In this document: piece by piece, positions 20,734-32,100 of the stretch
Layout of the letters: the number at the start of each line of letters is the position of its first letter
How positions within the stretch are numbered: position 1 is the first letter of the stretch
Source of the DNA: Paraglomus occultum
Taxonomy: Eukaryota > Glomeromycota > Glomeromycetes > Paraglomerales > Paraglomeraceae
Reading direction: 5' to 3'
Length of the DNA stretch: 39,968 nt
NCBI GenBank assembly: GCA_910592205.1
Contig: CAJVPJ010000148.1
Span: 1-39,968, forward strand
Notes under the pieces: model-generated
Told to the model about the DNA's origin: nothing
What the model saw: the letters and a program-made list of their open reading frames with translations, nothing else
Databases searched by the model: none
Translations under genes and position numbers: made by a program

Positions 20734-21783
20734 ATCATCAAAAACTATGCGGAAAGACAATAATGTCAAAGAATGAACATGTATCCCAAACAAGAAATAG
20801 ATTTCGTAATAGGTAAGGACGTAACGGTAATAATTCAGAGACTTAAATAATTCAGCGTTTTGTCTTGTGGAAGGATTTTCAATGCGAATAGAGTTAGTCA
20901 GTATCATTATCATGACTGGCAAAAGCCGATAACTCCATTTAGAAGTACTATTGTTTTTCTAACAGCATTAATTATTGATTTTACAATCTTTACCTACCTC
21001 TCGAATGATTAATCCTTTTCGTTTAGCCATAACCGCGAGCTTTGCCTAAATATAGAGAAACGAACCCTTTTCAAAGCATTGATGGTATGACTCCAAATGG
21101 GTACGTCATCGGAGCTATAAGCCCAATATTAGTATAGAATGGTTTCGGATTGATATACTTATAAAGATGTGTTTATAAAGCATCTCTACACGGGGTAATA
21201 TCTCTGATAGAAAGGTGCAATTACAAAAATACTCTTTAGGCCTTAGTATTCATCGGAAATTGGTGTTTTTCATCAGAAATACAAAGTTTATCTAGTAAAG
21301 CAAGATTTTTTTAGTAATCGCCTTGTAATAGTCATAGTAAAATTTACTATGCCAGGTTGGCTATCTCATACCATGTTGCCCGATGTTTGATGTTGATTTG
21401 ACATTTTTAATTTTCATCTTTAGGTAGTAAATAATAGGCTTCTTTATTATCGAATAATTGTAGCGTATTCAGATTAGATTGCTATAAAATTCAGCAAAGG
21501 AACGATCGTAAATAGACTTTAGTACTAATACTATGTTATCATCAACTGTTCGTCCATGTCCGCATGACGAGTTGAACGCTATATTTAACCGACTTGGGAA
21601 GGAAAGATTCTTTCAGAATTTTCGCCGACACTGCTCTAATTGTAATTAATTGTAATGTATTAAACCAGGTAATTATAAAATCATGTGACCGAGAGGAACT
21701 CTAACACTTGCTGAAATGGTAAATGTCGCGTTGATCGCCGGTAACTCGAGAATTTTCCTTCTCCGTTGCCGACATCTTATGCA
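20734..21783. other. Spacer upstream of MED20
   Basis: There is no supported gene in about 1 kb. The promoter of MED20 is expected near its right end. Confidence 0.4.
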
Positions 21784-22833
21784 ATGGGAGTTACCAGGTA
21801 TAAAATGCTAATACTATTATTGACAAGTTCAATTAATATATAGCAATTGTATACATGAAAATCCCTGATCCAGCTTAAATTCATTGTTATAACTATTTTC
21901 TTTTACTTCACCCTTCCGTTCGATTTGCTCATTTTCCCGTTCTATCCCTCTTGTTCTTCTCACATATGCTTCACGACATGTCCTCTGCTGTATGTTCTTT
22001 TTCTCAGTGTTCTTCGCTGGAGGGACGGTAGTGGCACACCAGCAATGAGAGAACTTCATCACCTTCTAACCCAAAAGCTTCCAGGAGTATATGTTGGCCA
22101 ATGGCAAATGCGTTGTAAACTCTATCTTGAAGAGCTACCCAACGTAGCCCAAAAAAAGAATATGTATAGTATTACAATGTCACCAAACTTCAATGAGACT
22201 CAATATTGTCTAGTGGATAATGTGATCGTCGAGGCTCAAGGCGATATGGAAGCCATACTTGCAAAACTGAGGAATATATGGTCTTTGAGAAAGACTGTTG
22301 ATGCAGAGGTTTGTAAGAAGATGTACGCGCCATTCAAATCAAAGAAATGAAATGCTTTGTTAATTATGCTGAATGAAAGCTGGTTTGCTTTTTTTTTTTT
22401 TTTTTGAAAGTCGGGATACGTTTATAAAATCGGCGACTTCATAGTACGAATAGCAAACTTAAAACACAATGAAAACTACAACGGAATCTTTATCGAGGTA
22501 GAGTTCCGGTATTATCAATTTTTAAGACGTTCTGTTAGGTCGTATATGGCGACTGTATATTTACAATTTTTCATCAAAAACCACGATCTATTCCAATCCC
22601 ATTTATTGCTTTGCCGATTGTAGACTGAGTACCTTGCAACAGTTCACCCATATGCATCTGAATCTCTCCTTAACGAGTTTATCTCTTTGATAACGCCTTC
22701 CAAGGCAGTCATAGAGAAATGGAAACCTCAAGGAGACTCGTATGCCAGTGTTGGGTTAAGCGAGACAGAGTTTACTGATACACATAGAGCATATCAAATA
22801 CTAATGTTGTTAAAAAAGGAAAACCTGCTGTGA
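21784..22833 (+). CDS. MED20: Mediator head subunit MED20, 203 aa
   Basis: Exons: 21784-21797, 22008-22308, 22411-22497, 22624-22833, all with GT-AG borders and kept frame (204 codons with stop). The first coding exon is only 14 nt (ATG GGA GTT ACC AG) and gives MGVTSVLRW, close to the MGVT start of animal MED20. Other MED20 hallmarks are the PGVYVGQWQMRCKLY region, YCLVDNVIVEAQGDM, LAKLRNIWSLRKT, then YKIGDFIVRIANL and NGIFIE/TEYLATVHPY leading into LLNEFI. The length fits the family (human 212). MED20 pairs with MED18 in the head module and helps RNA polymerase II initiation. The gene converges with NDK, 268 bp between stops. Confidence 0.85.
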
Positions 22834-23101
22834 TTCGGGTCAATGCTGCAATGGAGTGTGCGCAAGTTTAAACTTTATTATAAGCTTGTTAACGTAAGCA
22901 ACTTATTTAGTACGCTGCTGACTTGGAAACAATTTAAGCATATAAACAGGTGAGTAGTACCTTTTTATTATTTAGGAGTCTTGCGTTTCTTCAGCGAATA
23001 GAGGGTGAAGAAATCACGTCAACATTTCACATTGTCTTAAAACGAGGTCTTGATTACATTTATCTTTCAAATAGTATCGAATTCTGTGTCTATGCTGTAC
23101 C

Positions 23102-24096
23102 CTATTCATAGATGGCATCTTCGACTTTGCCTCTGTTCCATTCGACAATTTGATTGTTAAACCATAGTTCTATCTCCTTGTTCGCATTCTCTACGGTATC
23201 GGATCTGTTAGGGAAACAAGGACATTAATATTCTCTTAAAAGTTATCTGTGAATCATGTTAAAAGTTAAATTGCTTCTACTCACCCGTGACAAATATTAC
23301 GACCGACTATAAAGTAAAAACAACAAGAAAATACATTAGTTGGCATTTATTGAGGATGGCGCGTGTACGGTAACGTATATTTTCTTGCGAATCTTACCAT
23401 CAGTAGCGAAATCAGCACGGATAGTTCCGGGAGCTGCCTGCCATGGACGAGTGGCACCGAGAATTTGGCGACCACCTTCAACAACGCCTCTCCCTTCCCA
23501 GACCATTGCAACGACTGGGCCAGAGGTCATATCTACAAATGCACGACTATATTGAAATACACAGCGATAATGTTGAGGTTAATGTGAATTGTGGGAATAC
23601 ACTTACGATTAACGACTTCTGGGAAAATGTTCTTATTAGGAAGATCTGCCAAGTGAGCGTAGTGTTTCTCTAAAACACTTCTTTGTGCCTATAACATAAA
23701 GCAATTAGTAAGATGTACGTACATTTCGGCTTACTTATCATATTGAGGTATCTGAATAGTTACATTCAACATTTTGATGGCAACAAGCTTATAACCCTTA
23801 TTCTCGAAACGCTTGATGACTTCACCGGTCAGGCTACGAGCAACCCCGTCGGGCTATCAATGAATAAATAATGATATCAAAGATGTAGAGATGCTAATGG
23901 ATTCTGCACGTTATATAAAGCGTAAGATGCTTCACGCAAAGGTATTTCGCGGGAAAATTTCTTTTCCTCAAAAATTTTTAAAGACGATATCTTTGCCGCC
24001 TGCACCTCTCTCAATACATCATCCATGTTACTATCTAGTGTAAAAGATATTCATCCATACCTTGACCATAATAAAGGTTCTTTCCTGTCTGGCCAT
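23102..24096 (-). CDS. YNK1: Nucleoside diphosphate kinase, 155 aa
   Basis: Exons on the minus strand: 24096-24061, 23853-23764, 23688-23607, 23532-23398, 23306-23285, 23204-23102 (one is only 22 nt); all keep phase. The protein starts [12 protein letters not shown], then [17 protein letters not shown], and has [29 protein letters not shown] and GRNICHGSD. The last motif holds the catalytic histidine that carries the phosphate. It exchanges gamma-phosphates between NTPs and NDPs and is normally cytosolic. The length matches the ~152-residue family. Divergent from the PPCDC gene with 249 bp between starts. Confidence 0.95.
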
Positions 24097-24345
24097 GTTG
24101 ATTTCCTTTTTTTTTTTGAGTGTATTGATCAAAGAGAAGAAGCACTCCTGGTCAATGCAGGAGTTAGTTCGATCAAATATTTCGGTTAGGCAGCCAATAG
24201 TATCTCAACTGCGGAGCGTGTGTTGGTTCAACCATTGTGCGCTATCTCAGTTAGTGTAGTGTATACGTAATCTCTTGTGATGTCATTATTACAACATGTA
24301 AACTTAAAATCAGACATCTGGATAGGACCGTGGTAATCACAAACA
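24097..24345. promoter_or_regulatory. Shared divergent promoter, NDK and PPCDC
   Basis: This 249-bp stretch lies between two start codons that point apart. It holds T-rich and AT-rich tracts but no clear TATA box. Inferred from layout only. Confidence 0.5.
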
Positions 24346-25137
24346 ATGGTTAAGGTTCTCGTTGGAGCCACTGGAAGTGTAGCAAGCGTCAAGATTCCAC
24401 TGATTGTGAGCGAATTAAGTAAAGTAAAGATTATGAATATTTATTAAATATTTATCAACATTGCAAAGCTAATAATGCTAGTATTAAGTCTTGATAGTTG
24501 TATTGAATTTTGACAGTGTAAGAATGCGATCGTGAAAGTTGTCAGCACGAAGCACGCTTTGCATTTTTTTGACAAAGAACAATTGAAAAAAGACACCGGG
24601 GTTACAGTGCTTACTGACGAAGACGAATGGAATTCATGGACTGTTATGTCTGATCCTGTGTTGCACATTGAGGTAGACATAAGTTAAAGCGCTACAATAA
24701 TGAATAAGAGCAATTTGATAATTTTTCCCTAAATTTAGTTAAGGAATTGGGCAGATGTCTTCATTATCTGTCCTTTGGATGCAAACACACTGGCCAAAAT
24801 GGCGAACGGATTATGTGACAACTTGATAGTAGGTCGACAAATTCCTTGTTTGGGATTACTCATCTTTATTTAATTAACTTTGAATATTTGCCAGACCTGC
24901 ATTCTTCGCGCATGGCCACAATCAAAACAAGTTATTGTATCCCCGGCAATGAATACCAATATGTGGGAGCATCCGTTCACGGAAAAACATTTGAAAGTCC
25001 TTGTTGATGAATTGCACATGGAAGTGATTCCCCCAGTGAGCAAAAAATTAGCTTGTGGGGACATTGGAGTTGGAGCTATGGCTGAAGTGCCAACAATTGT
25101 AAACTATGTAAAAATGAAATTTGGCTTGACTGAGTAA
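24346..25137 (+). CDS. PPCDC: Phosphopantothenoylcysteine decarboxylase (coenzyme A synthesis), 188 aa
   Basis: Exons: 24346-24423, 24517-24672, 24739-24828, 24895-25137, each with whole codons. The start MVKVLVGATGSVASVKIP is the flavin-binding N-terminus of the HFCD family. It is followed by LRNWADVFIICPLDANTLAK, GLCDNLI/TCILRAW, the PAMNTNMW substrate-recognition clamp (PXMNXXMW) and KKLACGDIGVGAMAE with the catalytic cysteine loop. It decarboxylates 4'-phosphopantothenoylcysteine to 4'-phosphopantetheine with FMN. It is a short stand-alone form, like plant and animal PPCDC, rather than the long yeast HAL3/VHS3/CAB3 type with acidic tails. An AATAAA lies 5 bp past the stop. Confidence 0.93.
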
Positions 25138-25584
25138 TCATAATAAAATGCACCCGGAATATTGAAATAATTATTGTCTAAACATTGAAAATGAGTATTG
25201 AAAGTGATCTGTTTGCTTGCCTCTAGAGTTTTTAATACTAATACTAATTGGTTCATAAAGTATTAGTGTTAATATTAATAATTGGAGAACATTAGGTAAT
25301 ATATAGACAAGATAGACCAATGACAATCAACTTGATCAGATATTACTTTATACTGTCCACAACCCCAATTTATACTGGCAATGAATAAAATATTAGACTA
25401 AAATTTTCTCCATCATTTCAGTGCTCATTAATATTAATTGCCATTAAGTTTATTGAATTTATCTCTAACGAATGGGCGAATATTATGATAAAGATATTCT
25501 TGCCTTTTGTAATCCAAAGGAGGAGGGGTTAGTACTAAGATGGAAAAGAATTTAATTTCTTTGGTAATTTCAGCTACATTTGCT
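25138..25584. other. Spacer, nothing supported
   Basis: AT-rich DNA, with no gene seen. Confidence 0.35.
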
Positions 25585-26985
25585 TTCTAGTTTTAACAGA
25601 TTAAATTCAGTAAAAGCACCATTAGTCATCAGCTTAGTTTTGACAATACCAGGTTTGGCTGCTTTGAATACAAAATGCTGATATTTTGTAAACCACTCAA
25701 TTGTTCTTAAAAAAATTTTCCAACACGGAATTAAGATCTAAGTACTGAAAACCTTTTCCATTATCATAGCGTTGAGATCTTGTTTAATCCTGCTATACTC
25801 AATTTTTTCACGATCTTAACGATATGGTCTACATAATCAACTGTCATCTTTAGGTAAAGTTTCTTAATCAGTTCAAAACTACCATCACACTTGAATTTAG
25901 TATGGCCAGGCACCATGCATTTAATTCGATACTTTCATAATAACTACTAAATACAGGTAAAATCAAATGGTAACATTATTTTTATTCTGTCCTCCTGTAT
26001 TGTCGCAAGTGATCTTTAAATCGTTTAATTCCATCGAATACCATGCTCAGCGTACCATTAGGACCTTTGCCAATAATTTCATCTTCATCGAGAACGTAAT
26101 TAAATTGTTCGCGTACCGCTTCATCTTGAATACCAAATAAATGTACTTTACGCGGACTGAGATAATAAATCTTACTTACTTGTGAACGTTTTGTGCCCAA
26201 TCGTAACTGTAATGCGCAGTCGCGTCAACACTACAATAATCAGCTTTATCTCTTATTATAAAACGTTCGTTTACCAATTTTCTCTGTTGTTGTAATAATT
26301 TCTCTCTTACTAGATGTTCTTTGTATTTTTCAACAAATCTCTGGCTTTCTCCTCCTTGCGAGCATTATACTGTAAGCCGTTCCGAAAATGTTGGCATAAA
26401 TCCGTTTGTGGGACTCATAATTTGAATATAAGGCATTAATTGGTGCCATAACTTGCAAACGCATCATACTTTAACAATTTCAACGTGCTATCGCTTTCGA
26501 GGCCTGCAATAAAATTACGATAGACAGATTTATGACTCGTTTCCGCTGGCAAAAGTGTAAGCGATTGAGTAATGCGATTGACATTTCTGCCAGGACTTGG
26601 TAATCCATGTATTTCAGCATAATTCTCGAGAAAATTCTTGACGGCGGTAGCAATGGTTATATCAATGGTTATTTTGGTTTTCCATCGCGGCACTCTTTTT
26701 ACATTACCATGAACGCGCGGCATTATACCATTCGTCGCCAAGTTATTTCTAACGCTTTCGAAGTGCGTGCGACCAATTCCTCAACATATTAAGATACGTT
26801 TTCTGACAAAGAGGCGTATTTCGATCTCAATAATAAAAAGTTTTTTTATTAGTACGCGTTTTCTTTTTAAGACGTCGACTGAAGTTATTTCTCCACCATT
26901 CATTGCTTTCAGTTGAGCCATTAAAAATATATCTTGTTCGGATCTAGAGAGAGCTTGAAACGTCCCGATAACAAACATGAGTACA
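25585..26985 (-). pseudogene. Decayed transposon protein, DUF7869-like (DDE-type) family
   Basis: Pieces of one protein follow each other on the minus strand in several frames. The order is FVIGTFQALSRSEQDIFL (near 26975), a block with HGLPSPGRNVNRITQSLTL (26741-26436), a broken block with ATAHYSYDWAQNVH (near 26200), YYLSPRKVHLFGIQDEA and DEDEIIGKGPNGTLSMVF (26200-25982), MVPGHTKFKCDGSFELIKK (near 25920), and QHFVFKAAKPGIVKTK (near 25660). The GHTKF-CD-FGL-like motif followed by QHF-F-PGI matches the transposase-like domain common in fungal TE genes. Many stops and shifts show it is dead. The family name is from memory and moderately certain; the TE nature is more certain. Confidence 0.65.
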
Positions 26986-27166
26986 ACTCAAATTAAAATG
27001 CTTCATAAACGAAGAAGCATATTATTAAGTCTACTATGTACACATTACCCTATGTCAAAACTTTTCAGACACCATAATTCACGATTATAGACGCTATGAA
27101 TAAAAAGTCAACTCTAATTCTACTATAATAACGTCTTCCCAACAATCACTATGTAGTATAGGTTGG

Positions 27167-27454
27167 TTACAAGTGAACGCGGTCGTGGTTTTTACCTTCT
27201 GGTTCGCCTTTAATTTCTCTGATTATATCTACAATCGTTTCCGCTGGTCGACCAGCGACTTTGTTTGTTCTGATAATAGATGAGATGTCTTCATCGTCAA
27301 GAAATAGTTCTTCCTTTTTCGCCTCCAGAAAAGTAATGACATGTTTCGGACTCCATTTGCGAACTTCTTCGACCGAAGGAAAAGATATATTGAAAGACAT
27401 GAGATTTTTTTGCGCATCCGCCAATTTTAATATTAGAATAATCTCTTGCATCAA
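27167..27454 (-). pseudogene. SAM-like domain protein, internally shortened
   Basis: The 95-codon frame has SVEEVRKWSPKHVITFLEAK, LDDEDISSIIRTNKVAG, then at once RPAETIVDIIREIKGE. These are the first and last helices of the SAM-like domain frequent in mycorrhizal fungal proteins. The usual middle helix between the NKVAG loop and the PAE helix is missing, suggesting an in-frame deletion. It sits among transposon relics and is probably a dead copy. The start may be internal. Confidence 0.45.
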
Positions 27455-27544
27455 TTACAATAAAGTACACAATTTATGTGATAACGTCGCAAAAATTTGA
27501 CAATCTTGAAACATAGATAAAAAATTCATATACTTGCAAGTCAC

Positions 27545-27670
27545 TAACATCTATGCCTACATTGTTTGGTTTGCTAACAGTCGAACGATTAATCGTAAGA
27601 TTAAACTTCTCATTAAAAGAATTTGTCATATCGCTATGCTTTACGTTCGGATGTCGCCTAGAATATTCAC
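27545..27670 (-). pseudogene. CENP-B/pogo-type transposase HTH fragment
   Basis: A coding-like stretch reads EYSRRHPNVKHSDMTNSF followed by NEKFNLTINRSTVSK. This is the pattern of the first helix-turn-helix of CENP-B/pogo transposases (a T-V-S-K recognition helix after a KF-L-I-R turn). No catalytic part follows. Pogo-type MITEs occur at 20436 and 28393, so such a transposase is, or was, active in this genome. Confidence 0.45.
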
Positions 27671-27787
27671 TATACTCAGTCGAGATCGTGTATAAAAAAA
27701 GACTTGTTCATACTTTAACCTGAACATGGGATCAGTTTGGTTCAAGTAGCAGCCCTCGACGGAAAGATTTTCCTCAGCACCAACATA

Positions 27788-28201
27788 TTAATATGGCCAC
27801 ATTAATTCAGAAGCCATTGCATGCCTATATATATTGCATATTGAATCCCATGATTTATGATGGTCAACATTTTTAAAAAACTGTAGCTGACTCTTAGTTC
27901 GATAACCCTGACATTGAGCGAAATATCTTATATCGATATCCCAATTCAATTCAACGAATGCCTTAAGCATATTCATTTCTTCATGAAGAGCACCCGGAAT
28001 TAATATAAGCCAGGGAAAGTCTTTCTTGATTGTTTGTGCACGATGATAGGGTACTCCATCACAGGTTACTACAACCCATTTGCGGCTACCATCTTTAATG
28101 CCAGATAATTCTTCAATATGTTCGAAAACTTTTCGAATATTGGCGGTCGAGTTTGGGTTTATCTCTATTATGTATACTTGTGGCATATAAACTTCGCTCT
28201 C
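27788..28201 (-). pseudogene. Transposon-associated protein fragment
   Basis: A 132-codon open frame starts at an ATG (28186) and the open reading extends slightly upstream. Features are KWVVVTCDGVPYHRAQTIKK, FPWLILIPGALHEEMNMLKA, FVELNWDIDIRYFAQCQGY and DHHKSWDSICNIYRHA. These resemble a protein found in many copies in Glomeromycotina TE-rich regions (possibly DUF6589-like; not certain). It has the ordered D-H-W-type residues of a transposase-derived domain. Only part of the protein is here. Confidence 0.45.
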
Positions 28202-28390
28202 CGGATATAATTGTGCGTTTTCAAATGTGCGAGAACGGATAACAGATTTTCGGCGGCGTTTGTGTTGTAAATAAACGTTTGGCGTTTAAAACGAGGGGAG
28301 GTTGACACGTCGTCATCATCAGTCACAATCATTGGTCGAGATCATGTGCCGGACAGAGAAATTCATGTGATCGAAATTCAGTAATTATAA

Positions 28391-28611
28391 TACAGTCAAA
28401 GCTGGCTATAACGAACTCTGGTTACAGTCAAAGCTGGCTATAACGAACTCTGGTTATAATGAAGATCTGTTTATAGCGAAGATTTTCTCCAAGCCAATTA
28501 TAAAAGTTGTAATCTTAGCTGTAAAAGGTGACCTTCGTTATAAGGAATTTTTGGTTAGTAAAGAATATTTTTCTGGTCCCGTAGAATTCGTTATAACCAG
28601 CTTTGACTGTA
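28391..28611. mobile_element. Second pogo-type MITE with a duplicated left end
   Basis: The element 28393-28609 (217 bp) lies between TA dinucleotides (28391-28392 and 28610-28611). Its inverted ends begin CAGTCAAAGCTGG, and the match continues through TATAACGAA. The first 32 bp are directly duplicated (28393-28424 and from 28425). It is non-coding. It belongs to a different family from the element at 20436 but has the same TA target type. Confidence 0.85.
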
Positions 28612-29136
28612 ACCATGGAAGGGCAACCGCCTGTCCGGCAACTGTAATCACGGCCTTGCGGCACCTTATTCATATTATATAAATGATACAATTTCATTAT
28701 GTATTCGATTATAGGTATGTGATCGAATGAACAATGCCGTTCGTTCTATTACTTAGCCCGACTTGCGCATCCAAAACATGAGTTAATAAAACGACACTCT
28801 ACGTAAACGAACTGAAAGGCATTTGCTCTTCTTAAGTGCCATTAACAAAATATGATTATTAGATTTGGATGTTAGAGAGAATATTATACGTGAACTATGC
28901 TCACCAATTGGTTTGGTTTATTTTGGCAAATGGTTTTATATGAATAAAATTTAAGTGATTCTGACTATTATTAATTGCCTGACTTAATTCGAAATGATGA
29001 ATATCGTACACTAATATCATTTACATATGATGACATTTATTTAAAACCCTAACCCTACCACCATCCCCGCACATATCAAAAGAGGGTTCACTGTATCTCC
29101 ACGACAAGAATTTTAAAGCTGCTGCTGCTATTGTTG
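28612..29136. other. Spacer with a short telomere-like motif
   Basis: No gene is seen. AACCCTAACCCTA (29045-29057) is two telomere-type units and nothing more. The 3' end of EAF1 mRNA should lie here. Confidence 0.4.
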
Positions 29137-32100
29137 CTATTGTTGCTGTTGTTGCTGTTGTTGTTGTTGCTGCTGTTGCTGCTGCTGCTGCTGTTGCTGC
29201 GTGACCGACACTTGAGCGCCTTGTAGCATTTGAGTGGCACGAGCTTGAACGCGATTGTAAAATGGGTAAAATTGGGGGTTTTGTACTGTCATTAATTGCG
29301 TCGGATGAGCTTGAGTAACCTGAGTTATTGTCGGAGTCATTTGTGAATATTGCTGTTGAGGAGTTCGCTGGTTCAGTACTGCATGTCGTTGTTGCATCAT
29401 GAGAGCGTGAAGTTGATGTTGATTAGCTGATGTGACTGCGTTAGTAGTTACAGACGGGCGGGTGACCGATTGGTTAAGTTGACCCTGTATATGAGAAACT
29501 CCTTGCAGTGAAGGGCGAGGTATGGCGGACGCTTGCTAAATTCATATGTATTAGAACGAGTTTATATAAGTTTGAGTTTCCCAAGTATTCTGTACTTACC
29601 CGTCCTTGCATAGCTAAAGCAGCAGCCTGCCTCTGCTCTTGTATGACCTGCTGTTGTACGCGATCTTGGTCCAATTTAAGTCGACTTAATTCCAAAGGTG
29701 TCGGTGTTCTCGTTGAGGAAGCAGCGGTTTCTGCAGTTTTCTTAGATTGCGCTGTGTCTTACGTTGAAAACAACAATAATTTGTGTAAGTCCACAAAACC
29801 TTAATAACAAAACGTTGGTATAAAGCATGACCTCTGGTGTTACTTACGTGGTCTTCTGACGGCCTCCTCTCTCTTCTTTGCTGACTTTTTAATAGCTTCT
29901 GCCAGGTTAGCCTGACGTCGGCTCTTCGCAGGATCAAATTTCGGTATTTTATTTTTCGAATCTTTCCTTTGCAGTTCTTTTCTTATTTTGTTGCCGGATG
30001 TGAGACTTGATGAGGCTGTGCCCGCTGATGTGCCCGCACCAGATGTACCAAGAACTGAGGATATCTCTTCGCTTTCAGAACTTGATGCATCGTTATCTTG
30101 AATTATGTATTTGCTTATGTCATCAATCGATTTCCAGCGATCGTAGCACTCATATGGTGTGCGCCTGAAGCCAGACACTGTTGCTCTCATGGTGTTTATC
30201 GTTTCTGCTATGTAAGACCAATTACCAGACGAAATGAGAGATAGTAATATCTCATCGTCTTCTGCTGACCACTTGTTATTTGTCTTTATTGCCGTCATTG
30301 GAGGTTTACGAATTTTCCTTCGCGTCTCGGCAGGCGCAGATGATGCAAACACTAGAAACGAAGTGGTATGACATATAAACAATATAATCTTCAATAATAG
30401 CCTTATTTAACGTCATAAAATACATACAAGATGTAGTCAAGTTCTCCTCTCCTTCGGATTTGGCCTTTTTGACCCGTTTTGAACTTTCTAAATCGTGGCG
30501 TTCGAATTTCGTATCTGAATTTTTAGCAAGCAGGATATCGTTAGCAGAAATCGCCTGAATGTCTTATCCCAGATTCTTTATTAAAAGGCTTCTTGGTTTC
30601 TATTACCAACGCACAGACGATATACCTTTTTTCAGTTTCTTACGTCGGCGGTAAATAACGGGAGACAAAGGAACAAGCGGTCCATAATCACAAGGGTCCA
30701 TATAATATCCGTTCGGTAATCCGGACGCACCAAATACTGGCAACTCTGGAAACAATTCCTCGGCACTTTCAACACCTTCAGGCAGCGGAAATATACTTTG
30801 GTTGAAGCTCATTGCACTTATCTTTTCACGTAATCGTTCACAGTCATTTGGAGATAATGGACGGGGTGTTGCGCTATCTGTCGCATTTATAAACTTTTTG
30901 CTGAGGATTGAAGATTCTTGGTCTTCTTCTACTGAACAGACGTCGACCATGACTTCATCGCGCATAACACCCGTTGTTCCAATGTTCTGTTTAATCCCAT
31001 ATGTTTGATTGCCTTCAATTAGACATGAGTCCTCTTCTTGTTTGATAGTTATGTCTGGTTGTATGCTAGCGGCTTTCTGAGAATTTAAACGCCGAACCTG
31101 CAATTGACAGATATTCAGTAAATAGCTTATCATGAGAATAAACGTGTAACAATTTATCCTATTGGTTTTCACTGGATGAATTAGATGTTGTACTTACACA
31201 GAGAGTGCGCTTCTTTTCCTCACTGCAAGTATGCCATTCAGCACAAGCATGAGCCAATTGGTACGCCCATAATTTCTTTAGCTTCCTCTCCTCATAAAAA
31301 TCGATAGCCATCAAATTCTACGAAAAAACAAATGCTGTTGAGGAAATGAAGCATAGCACTAAGAAATATCATAACCAAGCCATGGTGCATACCATCTGGT
31401 AGAGTAAAACATCCCATAAAATAGGTAGACGAGTTGGATCTTTGAACCTCTCTCTCTGTCTTGTGCTCAGGGCCTGATTTACTTTTCGATCTTCAATTTC
31501 TTTCAAAACTTTCACCGTTCTAACCTCTTCCTGAGCAAGCTGTTATTAAGATATATTATAATTCAGTAATAATTTCTGTTTACTTACATTGCAACATTAA
31601 CCCTTATAATATTAAGTAATCTTTTAAGCAACTAATCAACCAAGTCTCACATGAAACGGATAAGTCAATGTACTATTATTAATGTCTGTAACCGTATATA
31701 TCTATTCTTCTATAGTTACCACGTCCACTCATAAGAATTGAAATTTCATAAACATACCTGCCAATCAGAAGTGAATATGACTTTGTTAAACTCTTGTAAA
31801 ACAGAATGAAGTGGCGCCTCTTGATAATGTGCAAGAATCGCCTCGCGATCGAATGGTCTTGAAAACGGTTGTTCAGCTTGACGAGGTAATGAATGTGCTG
31901 TGGGTGTTCTAGCAGAGTCTGGGGATCGTCCAGACGTTATGCGTTTACTGTCTTTTCTCGGATGCGTATTTACTGATATCTTTATAGGAAACTTTGCGCT
32001 TTGTGGTGAAGTTGCAGAAGCAGATATTGGGGAATATGGGTGAGCATTTCGCTAAAGAAGCAAAGTTTAGTTATTACCGAGAACTTCATTATCAAATGTT

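Noticed and set aside
29045-29057. CCCTAA repeats as a telomere or chromosome-end scar
   Set aside because: There are only two units, with housekeeping genes on both sides; chance or a promoter/terminator motif is more likely.
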